Assembly: GCA_039990395.1 (NCBI GenBank)
Contig: JBDXFZ010000146.1
Coordinates: 1 to 64,000, forward strand
Direction of reading: 5' to 3'
Source: CALINF01 sp039990395
GTDB lineage: Bacteria; Pseudomonadota; Gammaproteobacteria; Pseudomonadales; Halieaceae
Length of the DNA: 64,000 nt
Under the pieces are notes generated by a model. It was not told where the DNA came from, did not search any database, and saw only the letters and a list, made by a program, of their open reading frames with translations. The stretch's first letter is position 1. The number at the start of each line of letters is the position of its first letter. Position numbers and translations under genes: made by a program. Below, in pieces: positions 1-8,207 of this stretch.

Positions 1-105
1 AGGACTCACCGTATTGCCATCGTTAGGATCAGGAATAAACTGAATCACAGACACAAGTGTCAGCAGAAGCCCAAAGGCAATCCAGAGCCAAGTTTTAGGC
101 GACAT
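1..105 (-). CDS. Partial small membrane protein, N-terminal 35 codons
   Basis: An open frame starts with ATG at 105-103 and runs off the left edge of the window. A good ribosome binding site (AGGAG) lies 6-7 bases upstream. The visible residues begin MSPKTW, followed by a hydrophobic stretch of about 18 residues that looks like a membrane anchor or uncleaved signal, then a polar segment (PDPNDGN). The frame is too short to assign to a family. It is read in the same direction as the HtrA-type protease gene, 18 bases downstream of that gene's stop, so the two are probably cotranscribed. Function unknown. Confidence 0.6.
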   Translation of the reverse strand, partial: MSPKTWLWIAFGLLLTLVSVIQFIPDPNDGNTVSP

Positions 106-123
106 TAGTCACTCCTAATCAGC

Positions 124-1194
124 CTATTGAGATTCACTAACGGTAACACTAAACGTTCTGTCGTCGTCTCCGCGGCGCGCTCGTATCTCAATGGTGTCAC
201 CCACCTCGTGCTTTTCAAGCTCGCTGAAGTAATCATCACTGCTGCGAATGGGTTTGTTATTTATATGCGTAAGAACGTCCCCGAGCATGATGTCCCCGCG
301 TGAATTTCGATAAGCGCCTTTGATGCCCGCATCGTCCGCGGGAAGCCCGGGATACACGCGCACAACCGGTAGGCCCTGAATACGATAGCGTTGAACCCAA
401 CGATCACTGGCCAGTTCGAGGCCCAGAATTGGGCGAAGAATACGCCCATAGCTAATTAGCTGCGGTACGACGTCTTTTACGGTGTTTACCGGTATTGCAA
501 AGCCAATGCCGGCACTCGCCCCGCTGGGGCTGTAGATTGCCGTGTTAACTCCGACCAGTTGCCCAAGTGAGTTGAGAAGTGGTCCACCGGAGTTGCCGGG
601 ATTGATGGCCGCATCTGTTTGAATTACACCGCGTATTCGGCGATTGCTGGGCGCCTGGATTTCCCGTCCAAGGGCGCTCACCACACCAGTGGTCAATGTT
701 GTATCCAGCCCGAAAGGGTTACCTATAGCTAAAACCTTGCGGCCTACAGAGAGTTCCGACGAGTCGCCCAATGGTAGGGTTGCCAACTCCTTGGGTGGTT
801 CAATCAAGCGCAGTACGGCCAGATCTTTTTCTGGGGCTATGCCCACGACTTCGGCGTCGTACTCTGTTCGATCCTGCAGTGTCACGGTCAGTCGCTGTGC
901 GCCGGCAATAACATGAAAGTTGGTCACGATGAGGCCGCTGCGGTCCCATACGAACCCGGTACCGGCCCCCCTGGGTATCTCCTGAACATTCAGTGAGAAC
1001 AAGTTCCTACGCAGTGCTTTGTTAGTCACGTAAACCACGGCCGGGCTTGCTTTGCTAAAAATTTCGGTGGTATTGGCTTCCTCCTCAGTTGCAAAAGAGA
1101 GGTAATCTACCTCCTGTGACGCTATCGCCGACGCGTACAGGCTACCTAGCAAAACCAGGACAGTGCTCAAAAATGTGCCCAACCACTTTCTCAC
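124..1194 (-). CDS. Periplasmic HtrA/Deg-type serine protease with one PDZ domain
   Basis: Envelope quality-control protease of the S1C family, 356 residues. An N-terminal hydrophobic segment (about residues 5-24) serves as signal or anchor. The trypsin-like domain carries the triad His94 (TNFHV), Asp124 (EKDLAVL) and Ser202 (NPGNSGGP). A single PDZ domain occupies about residues 255-350, so the layout is that of DegS-like or short HtrA proteins rather than two-PDZ DegP. DegS normally cleaves RseA to trigger the sigma-E response; that role is possible but cannot be shown here. The gene belongs to a leftward group of envelope genes with a DUF1499 protein and HtpX upstream, consistent with protein quality control. 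Confidence 0.9.
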   Translation of the reverse strand: MRKWLGTFLSTVLVLLGSLYASAIASQEVDYLSFATEEEANTTEIFSKASPAVVYVTNKALRRNLFSLNVQEIPRGAGTGFVWDRSGLIVTNFHVIAGAQRLTVTLQDRTEYDAEVVGIAPEKDLAVLRLIEPPKELATLPLGDSSELSVGRKVLAIGNPFGLDTTLTTGVVSALGREIQAPSNRRIRGVIQTDAAINPGNSGGPLLNSLGQLVGVNTAIYSPSGASAGIGFAIPVNTVKDVVPQLISYGRILRPILGLELASDRWVQRYRIQGLPVVRVYPGLPADDAGIKGAYRNSRGDIMLGDVLTHINNKPIRSSDDYFSELEKHEVGDTIEIRARRGDDDRTFSVTVSESQ

Positions 1195-1208
1195 GGTCTA
1201 TCAGCCTT

Positions 1209-1928
1209 TTATTGACCAAATTGAGACTTGAAGGCGCGGATGCGCTCGGCGTTAGCCCCCAAGTCGCTGACGCCAACACGTGAAACCGACCGCAAATCGA
1301 TGATTGAGGAGTCTCCCTCACGTTTGATGCGTATAGCAATATCATCCTTGAAACCCATAATGGCGGTGGTATCCACGGCTTCCAAAGTGCCCGCCTGCGC
1401 ATCCTGCGCGATAACTTCCCATCCTAACGCTTCTGCCGCCGCTATGGACTGCGTAAACGCTTCTGCCATGGCAATATCAACAATCACCGGAGAAATGTCA
1501 GGATAGGCTTCTTTTTGCTGGGCAATGCTGTCTGGCTTGATATCCAGAGGGTTGGAATGATCACCACGCGCCGCTGCGGCTGCGACAAATTCGGGTGGGT
1601 TAATGGTGTCCGTTGTAATGTCGTGGATTGGAGGGATGTCGCCACGATTTGCCATCAATGAGACCAGCAGAACAGTGCCAGGTATCACGAACAGGCTACG
1701 CTTGAGAATACCGCCTCGCGCTGTTTTAAGAGCGGGCAAAATCAGCATCAGTAGGGCAGCAGTAAGCAGCAACGCAGCGCCCGCGCATGCAATGGCATAT
1801 AGCAACAGGCCCTGCTGCCAGGCACCTGAGCGTACCATCAGCACCGATATTGGGAGCACTAATAGCAAGGCCAGCCCCAGGTAGCCCAGCCAGTTCACGG
1901 TGCGTGGTGTGCTGTCAGTCGAGCTCAT
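1209..1928 (-). CDS. DUF1499 family membrane protein
   Basis: A 239-residue protein with three N-terminal hydrophobic segments (about residues 14-31, 38-67 and 78-92) followed by a soluble domain of about 130 residues resembling DUF1499, including an ILPAL-type linker and a core ending in a DLRSVSRVGVSDLG stretch. The family has no established biochemical role. The gene ends 14 bases before the HtrA-type protease gene on the same strand and is probably in the same transcription unit. The start at 1928 is the first ATG of the frame. Assigned from sequence character, not from a search. Confidence 0.75.
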   Translation of the reverse strand: MSSTDSTPRTVNWLGYLGLALLLVLPISVLMVRSGAWQQGLLLYAIACAGAALLLTAALLMLILPALKTARGGILKRSLFVIPGTVLLVSLMANRGDIPPIHDITTDTINPPEFVAAAAARGDHSNPLDIKPDSIAQQKEAYPDISPVIVDIAMAEAFTQSIAAAEALGWEVIAQDAQAGTLEAVDTTAIMGFKDDIAIRIKREGDSSIIDLRSVSRVGVSDLGANAERIRAFKSQFGQ

Positions 1929-2011
1929 TGCTATATCCTTTTATGTGAGATGTGTTGTGAAAGAATACTACTCATCGACTATAGGTGCGAGAAAGCGCAA
2001 ATGTGCAGCGA

Positions 2012-2896
2012 CTAGGTATTTGCCTGAAGTGCAGCAATACGGTCATCCAGGGGTGGGTGCGAGCGAAACAACCCACCGATACCCTGTTTCAATTGCTCGC
2101 TTATGCCAAACGCGGTTAACTCACCCGGCAGATCTTGCGGTAACCCCTGTTCCTGTCGTAGCCGCTGTAACGCATTGATCATGTGTTCATTGGTGGTGAG
2201 ATCAGCGCCTGCCCGGTCAGCACGATACTCGCGCCAGCGCGAGAACCAAAAGACGATCGCACTGGCCAGAAAGCCCAGCAACAGCTCGGCCACGATTGTG
2301 ACTACGTAATAGCCGATGCCGTATCCGCGCTCAGTTTTGAATACAACCCGGTCAACGGTATGGCCAATAATACGCGCCAGAAACATCACAAACGTGTTGA
2401 CGACACCCTGTATCAAACTCAAGGTAATCATGTCTCCATTGGCTACGTGTCCAATCTCGTGTGCCAGCACCGCGCGTACCTCGGCGCGGGGAAAACGTTG
2501 TAGAAGGCCAGCGCTGACCGCCACCAGAGCATCGTTTCGATTCCAGCCGGTTGCAAATGCATTGGATGCCTGAGAGGGGAAAACGCCGACTTCCGGCATG
2601 CCGATACCGGCTTTCTTCGCAAGCTCGGATACCGTATCGATCAGCCATTGCTCATCGTTGTTCCGCGGCTGCTCGATGAGCTGGGTGCCCGTGCCGCGCT
2701 TGGCCATCCACTTGGACAGCAGCAGTGAGATAAGTGATCCGCCGAAGCCGAACAGGGCACAAAAGACCAGCAGTGCACCCAGGTTCAGGTCCACGCCGTT
2801 CTGATCCAGGATGCCCTGAAAGCCCAGCAGGTTAAACACGATGCTCACCAAAACCAGCACGGCCATATTGGTTGCCAGAAACAGCAGTATTCTCAT
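2012..2896 (-). CDS. htpX: Membrane zinc metalloprotease HtpX
   Basis: A 294-residue M48-family inner-membrane protease that degrades misfolded membrane proteins, often under heat or envelope stress control. Two N-terminal membrane segments (about 4-26 and 37-60) precede the HEIGH zinc motif at residues 146-150. Two further hydrophobic segments follow (about 158-176 and 194-218), then the downstream glutamate-containing helix (WREYRADRAGA) that supplies the third zinc ligand. The length matches E. coli HtpX. It sits upstream of the DUF1499 and HtrA-type genes on the same strand, forming an envelope proteolysis cluster. Confidence 0.95.
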   Translation of the reverse strand: MRILLFLATNMAVLVLVSIVFNLLGFQGILDQNGVDLNLGALLVFCALFGFGGSLISLLLSKWMAKRGTGTQLIEQPRNNDEQWLIDTVSELAKKAGIGMPEVGVFPSQASNAFATGWNRNDALVAVSAGLLQRFPRAEVRAVLAHEIGHVANGDMITLSLIQGVVNTFVMFLARIIGHTVDRVVFKTERGYGIGYYVVTIVAELLLGFLASAIVFWFSRWREYRADRAGADLTTNEHMINALQRLRQEQGLPQDLPGELTAFGISEQLKQGIGGLFRSHPPLDDRIAALQANT

Positions 2897-3046
2897 AGCA
2901 GTTCACCCACGTGGTTGGTTCTCGTGTCGGGTAGGACGCAGCGTGCCGGCTACCTAGCCGGAGATAACGTTGCTAGGGTAAATATGATGCCATCGGCATA
3001 AATTTCAAGTGTTTGTCGATAAACACCGCGAGCATGCTGCAGTGGG

Positions 3047-3364
3047 TCAGGGCGTGTTGTTATTGCCGACCGCGTGAGAGGGTGCCTCGTTGTGAGCTTC
3101 TTGATTAGCGCCGGATGGCTCTTCAATTTGCGGAATAGCAATATCGCTAATCGTTACCTCGGGTTCTCCGCGTTGACTTAGGGATACTGCAACGACCTGC
3201 CCGCGTAGATCCATGTCTTTGGCGCTCAATTCAACCAAGGTGTTAACGGCCTCGTCCTGATGGCGCGCACGCACAACAGCGCGCCGATCTTTGCCATCGA
3301 CCCATTGCTTGCTCTTGCCCCAATAATGTCCAAGTTGATTGGTGATTACATAAACGTCTGGCAT
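3047..3364 (-). CDS. Conserved-looking hypothetical protein, 105 residues
   Basis: A soluble protein starting MPDVYVITNQ. The first 75 residues have mixed alpha/beta character with many charged residues; the last 30 are a low-complexity polar tail rich in Asn, Glu, Ala and Pro, probably disordered. There is no signal peptide, membrane segment or recognised motif. It stands alone between htpX and the J-domain gene, all leftward, with about 110 bases of spacer before it. I do not recognise the family. The composition and the lack of competing frames argue that it is real. Confidence 0.65.
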   Translation of the reverse strand: MPDVYVITNQLGHYWGKSKQWVDGKDRRAVVRARHQDEAVNTLVELSAKDMDLRGQVVAVSLSQRGEPEVTISDIAIPQIEEPSGANQEAHNEAPSHAVGNNNTP

Positions 3365-3475
3365 GTTGCTGCTAAATCCTGAATGAGTCAGTGGTGTGTG
3401 ATCAAGTGCGCGAGTTTAAGCATTTCCAGCTGCGTGCGCTATACGCGCCAGTGTGTTTTTGATCGGTGTGAAGGA

Positions 3476-4192
3476 TTACCCCAGCAGTAGGTCCTTGGCC
3501 TGATTCACCTTTGCCGCCAGATAGTCATTGCCGCCGCGATCGGGATGTAATTTCTGCATCAGGGTGCGATGCGATGCGACGATGTCCTCATCACCGGCGC
3601 CTTCCTCCAGTCCAAGAACGGCAAGTGCTTCCTGCCGGCTCATACCGGAGCCAGAGCTGGCCGGAGGTGCTTCGTCGGTATCAAAGTCGCTCGCGCCTGG
3701 GAATCGCTGTTGTAGATAGCTCTCCAGCAGTTGCACTGAATCGGCGTCCTCGCTCATGCAGTATTGCATGAGCTGTTGCAGTTGCTCACGGCTGAGTTCC
3801 TCAAGCCGCCAGTCACGAAAAGGCCCCCTTAAAACTTCGCCCGCCAATGCGCCTGAATCGTGATCCAGGGTCATTCGCAACAGCTCTGTCGTAACAGTTG
3901 ATGTCTGTCCCGCCCCCGCGCTTGTGCGATTGCCCAGAGCGCTAGAGAGCATGGGGAACAGGCGTATCAGGGTGGGCAATAGACTTCGCGCAGCAACTAG
4001 CAGGCCTGTGAGCGCTGCACCAATCCAATGCATCTTGCCAGCCAAAGTGAGCACAATAACCGCAACAATCGATAGGCCCAGGCCGAGTTTGATAAATTCT
4101 GCACGCCGCTTGTGCGGGGGCATGGACAGGGTCCGCCGATATAGAATGTAGGCGACAGCCAGCACAGCAAGAAGTAACAGGAGTCTAGGCAA
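3476..4192 (-). CDS. Membrane-anchored J-domain protein (DjlA/DnaJ-like)
   Basis: A 238-residue protein with an N-terminal hydrophobic segment at residues 2-18, a second pair at about 34-70, a polar middle, and a C-terminal J domain (about residues 175-238) holding the HPD signature in LHPDRGG. Such proteins recruit DnaK to a membrane site; the client is unknown. The initiation codon is TTG at 4192, nine bases after the stop of the VWA-like gene, so translation is probably coupled. No ATG lies before the first hydrophobic segment. The J domain is C-terminal, as in TerB/DjlA-like proteins, not N-terminal as in DnaJ. Confidence 0.85.
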   Translation of the reverse strand: MPRLLLLLAVLAVAYILYRRTLSMPPHKRRAEFIKLGLGLSIVAVIVLTLAGKMHWIGAALTGLLVAARSLLPTLIRLFPMLSSALGNRTSAGAGQTSTVTTELLRMTLDHDSGALAGEVLRGPFRDWRLEELSREQLQQLMQYCMSEDADSVQLLESYLQQRFPGASDFDTDEAPPASSGSGMSRQEALAVLGLEEGAGDEDIVASHRTLMQKLHPDRGGNDYLAAKVNQAKDLLLG

Positions 4193-4201
4193 GAGGCGTT
4201 C

Positions 4202-4888
4202 TCAGGAGTCGAGTTGTTTGAGCAGCAGTTTAGCACCCTCACTGCTATCGCTGGCTAGTGCTTTACGTCCGCCAACGGCGTAGTTGGCGACCGCGCCTAA
4301 TAACGAAGCCAGGCGGTTTGCGCTGCTGTGGTCAAAGCGAGCGAAAGCGCCATGGCTTAACTTTGCCATCTGGGTAAAGGTTTGAGTGACTTTCGGATCA
4401 TTGCCTTCCTGAAACAGGAATAGGGGAAGCCCCAGTAGACCACTCTGGCCTGCCATGTCACACAGAGCATCTGGACTCTCCTCTATGGCGTCACCAATAA
4501 ATACCAGAGCTCTTATGCGGGTTTCAGCATGCTCGGCCATTCCATGTCGCAACAAGCGAATGATCTGGGTATGACCACCCTCGCAAGCCACATTTGCCAT
4601 CTCAGCAGCAACTCTTTGAGAATCACTCAACCACTGCGACGCGTAAAAATCATGAAAGCCACGGTAGTAACACAGTTGAACCCGAAGGCTTGCAACAAGA
4701 TTGGTTGCAGAAAACATTTCTGCCTGAAGGTGTGAGGCATTGTCCCAGGTGGGCTGACGGCTGGCGGTAGCGTCAATTGCAAATAGTAGACGCGGCTGCT
4801 TACTAACGTACTCAGTGATGTCCTTTTTTTGCTTGAGGAAGCGCGCAATAGCTTTCGAAGAAGAACGGAGAGCCGGAGCCTTGGACAT
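4202..4888 (-). CDS. VWA-like domain protein
   Basis: A 228-residue soluble protein. Residues about 32-180 resemble a von Willebrand factor A fold: strand LLFAIDATASR supplies a MIDAS-like DxTxS motif, and later strands read RVQLCYYRG and RALVFIGDAIEE. Proteins of this kind usually bind a metal and mediate protein contacts. The gene lies between a 59-codon gene (22 bases upstream) and the J-domain gene (9 bases downstream), all leftward, which suggests one small chaperone-type operon. No signal peptide is visible, so the protein is probably cytoplasmic. Confidence 0.75.
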   Translation of the reverse strand: MSKAPALRSSSKAIARFLKQKKDITEYVSKQPRLLFAIDATASRQPTWDNASHLQAEMFSATNLVASLRVQLCYYRGFHDFYASQWLSDSQRVAAEMANVACEGGHTQIIRLLRHGMAEHAETRIRALVFIGDAIEESPDALCDMAGQSGLLGLPLFLFQEGNDPKVTQTFTQMAKLSHGAFARFDHSSANRLASLLGAVANYAVGGRKALASDSSEGAKLLLKQLDS

Positions 4889-4910
4889 GGCGTTATGGGG
4901 AGAGCTGCGC

Positions 4911-5090
4911 CTACGCGAGCTTTCCCAGCTCTGTCAGCTCTTCTAAATAATGACGGCGTTGTTGCAACTCCTGTATAGCCGCTTGTAAGTCAGACTCGGC
5001 CAGTGTGCGACTAGCATCCTGATTGATAATGTCCCAGAGTTTTCGACTGCATAGTGCTTGGGGATCGAATGTGGTGTGTGTATCTGTCAT
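4911..5090 (-). CDS. Small helical protein, 59 residues
   Basis: A short gene starting ATG at 5090 and ending TAG at 4911, in line with the VWA-like and J-domain genes and 22 bases upstream of the former. The product begins MTDTHTTFDP and continues as a charged amphipathic helix (about residues 30-57) rich in Gln, Glu, Leu and Arg, suggesting a coiled coil or helical adaptor. There is no membrane segment. Codon use and gene spacing agree with a real gene. The family is not recognised. Confidence 0.6.
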   Translation of the reverse strand: MTDTHTTFDPQALCSRKLWDIINQDASRTLAESDLQAAIQELQQRRHYLEELTELGKLA

Positions 5091-5378
5091 TTGTTCTCGG
5101 TATCCGGTGTCAGTAGTTAAAGTCCGGCGTAATCCAGCACCTCAGTGCCGCTAATTGTCGCTCTGGACAGTTGGCTCTAGTGGGTCTCCAGTATCATGGC
5201 AATGGATCCACTAATTCGTATAGTTGATACGGCTGCGCTGCGCACATAGTTGCGCTTGTCTTCGCGCTGTACCGGCTTCAGTAACGTCCGCATCAGAGGG
5301 AAGATTATCAATAGGCGGTTACAGTTTGATGACAGCTTTCGCATCAAGGCGCACGCAATTTGAGGTGCGCTAGCACAG

Positions 5379-5402
5379 CTTACACCTGAGATGAGGTGTA
5401 AG
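5379..5402. repeat. Perfect inverted repeat over the stop codon of the PhoD-like gene
   Basis: Nine-base arms CTTACACCT and AGGTGTAAG flank a six-base loop. The hairpin includes the TAA stop of the leftward phosphatase gene. No T-run follows in the direction of transcription, so it is not a standard intrinsic terminator; it could protect the mRNA 3' end or bind a protein. The remaining spacer, 5091-5378, holds nothing else I can recognise. Confidence 0.5.
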
Positions 5403-7395
5403 GGAAGGGTGCCGGCCCATCAAATGTGGGACCCTCCAGTACTGGTTGGTCGTTTGCCAGCCATAGCGCGAGGCTGAATCGGGCGGTGTACTTGATGGCT
5501 GGCGCAGCGGTGAATGGCTTTGTCAGGTCGCTCATCGCGACCAAAGAAACCTCTAAAGTTGTGTCGGTGAAGCGCGCCAACCCATAGCCGTTGGCCGTGG
5601 TATCTACAAAAGACAGGCCGGGATTGGCAGGGTTGGGGCCTATCCAATCTGCCAGTGTCTTTACACCGGTGCGATCAACGGCCGTCGATGCCATCACGCC
5701 CTGCTGTAGCGTCATATTCCACATGGGTACCGATTCGCCCTCGTAGTCCGCCGATACCAGAGAAAAGAACTCCGTGCTGCTCTTTTTCGCCTGATGGTAA
5801 ACATTGGTGAACAAAGGCGAGGAACTGATACCTGCAACAGTGAAATCCACGGTGCGGGCGGGGGAGTTGGGTTCGCTGGCAGAACGATTGATGGTGGCTG
5901 CGCCGTGTGTATGATGATCGCCGGACAGAGAAACCAACCCAGTAATGCTCCGCTCGCTCACAGCATCCATCAGCGTGCTGACTTCGTGTGGAAAGCCGGC
6001 CCAGGGATCAATGTTGAATACGCTGTCTTGATAGTCAGAGAATGGTATGGACGACATATCAATTCGCAGGGGTAGCATCGGCAATGAGTTTCCCCACAGC
6101 TTCCAGTTTGCCTTGGAGGAATCTAACGTCTGCAAAAACCAGTCACGCTGTACGTCGCCCAGGCAGCTGCCGGGTTCCCGATCGCGGGCGAAGTTCGGGG
6201 TTGTCCCATCTCCGTAAGGCAGATACTCCGGTGGGTTGCCATCGTTGTATGCACGCCCGGCGTCTGCCATTTCCACTAATGTAACCGTATTCATGGGCAG
6301 GTCGATACTTTCGGCGAAGTGCTTGGGAATGCACGGTGCTGATCGATAACTGCGATTGTCGGTTAGAATCAGATCCAGATTTTGGCCCCAGTGCAAGCGT
6401 CGATAGATCGACAGGCTTTCCAGTGCCTGTTGATTTGCTGCGGCGTCCTCTGACGATAGGGGGGTAGCTTGAAAGGCCTGCTTGTGAGTGCCAGATGCGT
6501 CATCGAGCACGGCCGGCATAAACTCAAACCACGCCTGGTTGGAGTCCATTTTTCGCCGCGCCTCCAGCTGAGGCTCATCGCTGTAGGTGCTGTAGCTCTG
6601 GAAATTGTCGTCTGAAAATTCGTGGTCGTCCCAGGTGCAGACGAACGGCCAGCGTGCCCTGGCGGCTTGCAAATGAGGGTCTGAGAGGTAGGTCCTGTAA
6701 AGATGACGATAGTCCGCGAGCGAGATAGCGTGTCTATTGATCTCGTTATGTGCGCCATCCGGGAAGTCAGGTACATACCTGGACTGGGGGGTACCGTCTT
6801 GACGTTTGTGCCAGCTACGCTCGTAAATGAAATCGCCAAGATGCAGAACAAAGTCGATCTGCTTATCAGGCTCTGACTCGATATCATCGGCGATCATTCT
6901 TGCCCAGGAACCGTAGTATCCCTGCTCAAAACTCTGGCAGCTGACGAAGGCCAGATTGACGTCTGCTGCAGTATCTTGTGCTGGTGCTGTTCGGGTGCGT
7001 CCTGTGCGCGATACGGCTTTCTGACCGCCCAGAAAGCGATAGTAGTAACTCGTGTCCGAGCGCAGGCCATCAATGAACGCGCGTATTGTGTAGTCTGTGT
7101 CTGCCTGCGCGACCAGCAAATGCTCCGCCACAATACGCTCAAAACTATCGGTCTCACTGAGTTGCAGTAGTACTGGGATGGTCTCTTGAGTAAACGCGGA
7201 GCCTGGTATCGGTTCGGCACGTGTCCATAGCATGATGCTATCGGGGCGGGGGTCACCGGAGGCCACACCTTGCGGAAAATGTACGGGTGGTGCTGCGTCG
7301 GGTACTGTTAGGTTGACCGCCCCCAGCGGCAGCGCGTGCACCATAAATGTGCTGGCAGACAGTGCGCTTAGCAGCTCTCGGCGCGTAAATGCCAT
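5380..7395 (-). CDS. PhoD-like alkaline phosphatase/phosphodiesterase, probably Tat-exported
   Basis: A 671-residue metallophosphoesterase of the PhoD family, which releases phosphate from organic phosphoesters outside the cytoplasm using Fe3+/Ca2+. The N-terminus MAFTRRELLSALSAS has a twin-arginine pair before a hydrophobic core, fitting Tat export of a prefolded metalloenzyme. An N-terminal beta domain contains the GVASGDPRPDSIMLWTR signature. The catalytic domain shows LHLGDFIYE, WDDHEFSDDNF and SGDHHTHGA, the metal-binding Asp and His clusters of the family. It is a monocistronic leftward gene divergent from msrA. No Pho box was identified. Confidence 0.88.
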   Translation of the reverse strand: MAFTRRELLSALSASTFMVHALPLGAVNLTVPDAAPPVHFPQGVASGDPRPDSIMLWTRAEPIPGSAFTQETIPVLLQLSETDSFERIVAEHLLVAQADTDYTIRAFIDGLRSDTSYYYRFLGGQKAVSRTGRTRTAPAQDTAADVNLAFVSCQSFEQGYYGSWARMIADDIESEPDKQIDFVLHLGDFIYERSWHKRQDGTPQSRYVPDFPDGAHNEINRHAISLADYRHLYRTYLSDPHLQAARARWPFVCTWDDHEFSDDNFQSYSTYSDEPQLEARRKMDSNQAWFEFMPAVLDDASGTHKQAFQATPLSSEDAAANQQALESLSIYRRLHWGQNLDLILTDNRSYRSAPCIPKHFAESIDLPMNTVTLVEMADAGRAYNDGNPPEYLPYGDGTTPNFARDREPGSCLGDVQRDWFLQTLDSSKANWKLWGNSLPMLPLRIDMSSIPFSDYQDSVFNIDPWAGFPHEVSTLMDAVSERSITGLVSLSGDHHTHGAATINRSASEPNSPARTVDFTVAGISSSPLFTNVYHQAKKSSTEFFSLVSADYEGESVPMWNMTLQQGVMASTAVDRTGVKTLADWIGPNPANPGLSFVDTTANGYGLARFTDTTLEVSLVAMSDLTKPFTAAPAIKYTARFSLALWLANDQPVLEGPTFDGPAPFPYTSSQV

Positions 7396-7516
7396 AGTGT
7401 AACCCTCTGTCCTAAGCAGTCTGTGTTGGTTGATAGATTTTACTGTAGCCCAGTCACTGGTCGAAAGGGAATATCGATATGCGCAATGGCTGTTTTATCT
7501 GACGCGAATCTCTGGC

Positions 7517-7522
7517 TATACT
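7517..7522 (+). promoter_or_regulatory. Candidate -10 element of msrA, possibly leaderless
   Basis: TATACT lies six bases before the most likely msrA start codon (ATG at 7529). A sigma-70 start site would then fall on or next to the A of the ATG, predicting a leaderless mRNA. The -35 region at about 7494-7499 (TTTATC) is poor. No Shine-Dalgarno sequence precedes the ATG. Confidence 0.35.
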
Positions 7523-7528
7523 TTGCTT

Positions 7529-8182
7529 ATGAACTTATTCGAAATACGCAAAAAGCACGCGATGCCCGACCCCGACCGGGCTCTTCCAGGGCGAGAGGAC
7601 GCGATGCCCGTTCCGGAACGCCACTTCGTGAATGGACAGCCGCTGGTGGGTCCGTTCCCCGCGCACCTGGAGCAGGCTGTCTTCGGCATGGGTTGCTTTT
7701 GGGGTGTTGAGCGGCTGTTTTGGGATCTGGAGGGTGTTTATACCACCGCGGTGGGCTATGCGGCTGGTCTAACTCCCAACCCCACCTATGATGAGGTCTG
7801 CTCTGGTATGACCGGTCACAATGAGGTTGTCCTGGTAGTTTTTGACCCCAGTGTGATCAGCTACGCCAGCCTGCTACAAATTTTCTGGGAAGGACATAAT
7901 CCAACGCAGGGAATGCGTCAGGGTAATGATATGGGTACGCAATACCGGTCGGGTATCTATACCTTTGACGATGAACAGGCCAAGCTTGCACAAGCTAGTG
8001 GTGAAAACTTCCAGGATTCGCTGGACGCAGCAGGCTTTGGCGATATTACAACCGAGATTATTCCGGCCCCTACCTTCTACTACGCTGAGGAGTACCATCA
8101 GCAGTATTTGGCTAAAAATCCCAATGGCTACTGTGGGCTCGGCGGAACGGGCGTATCGTGCCCAATCGGCCTTACCGTCTGA
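7529..8182 (+). CDS. msrA: Peptide-methionine (S)-S-oxide reductase MsrA
   Basis: Repairs oxidised methionine in proteins, using thioredoxin as reductant. The start at 7529 gives 217 residues beginning MNLFEIRKKH, which matches the E. coli-type N-terminus including the ALPGR segment; the open frame extends 99 bases further upstream but that part looks unlike the family. The catalytic cysteine is Cys56 in GMGCFWG. Resolving cysteines are Cys202 and Cys211 near the C-terminus (NGYCGLGGTG and SCPIGL). It diverges from the PhoD-like gene and is followed after 25 bases by dinB. Confidence 0.95.
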   Translation: MNLFEIRKKHAMPDPDRALPGREDAMPVPERHFVNGQPLVGPFPAHLEQAVFGMGCFWGVERLFWDLEGVYTTAVGYAAGLTPNPTYDEVCSGMTGHNEVVLVVFDPSVISYASLLQIFWEGHNPTQGMRQGNDMGTQYRSGIYTFDDEQAKLAQASGENFQDSLDAAGFGDITTEIIPAPTFYYAEEYHQQYLAKNPNGYCGLGGTGVSCPIGLTV

Positions 8183-8207
8183 CATCACCGATTTCCTCTA
8201 AGCGACA

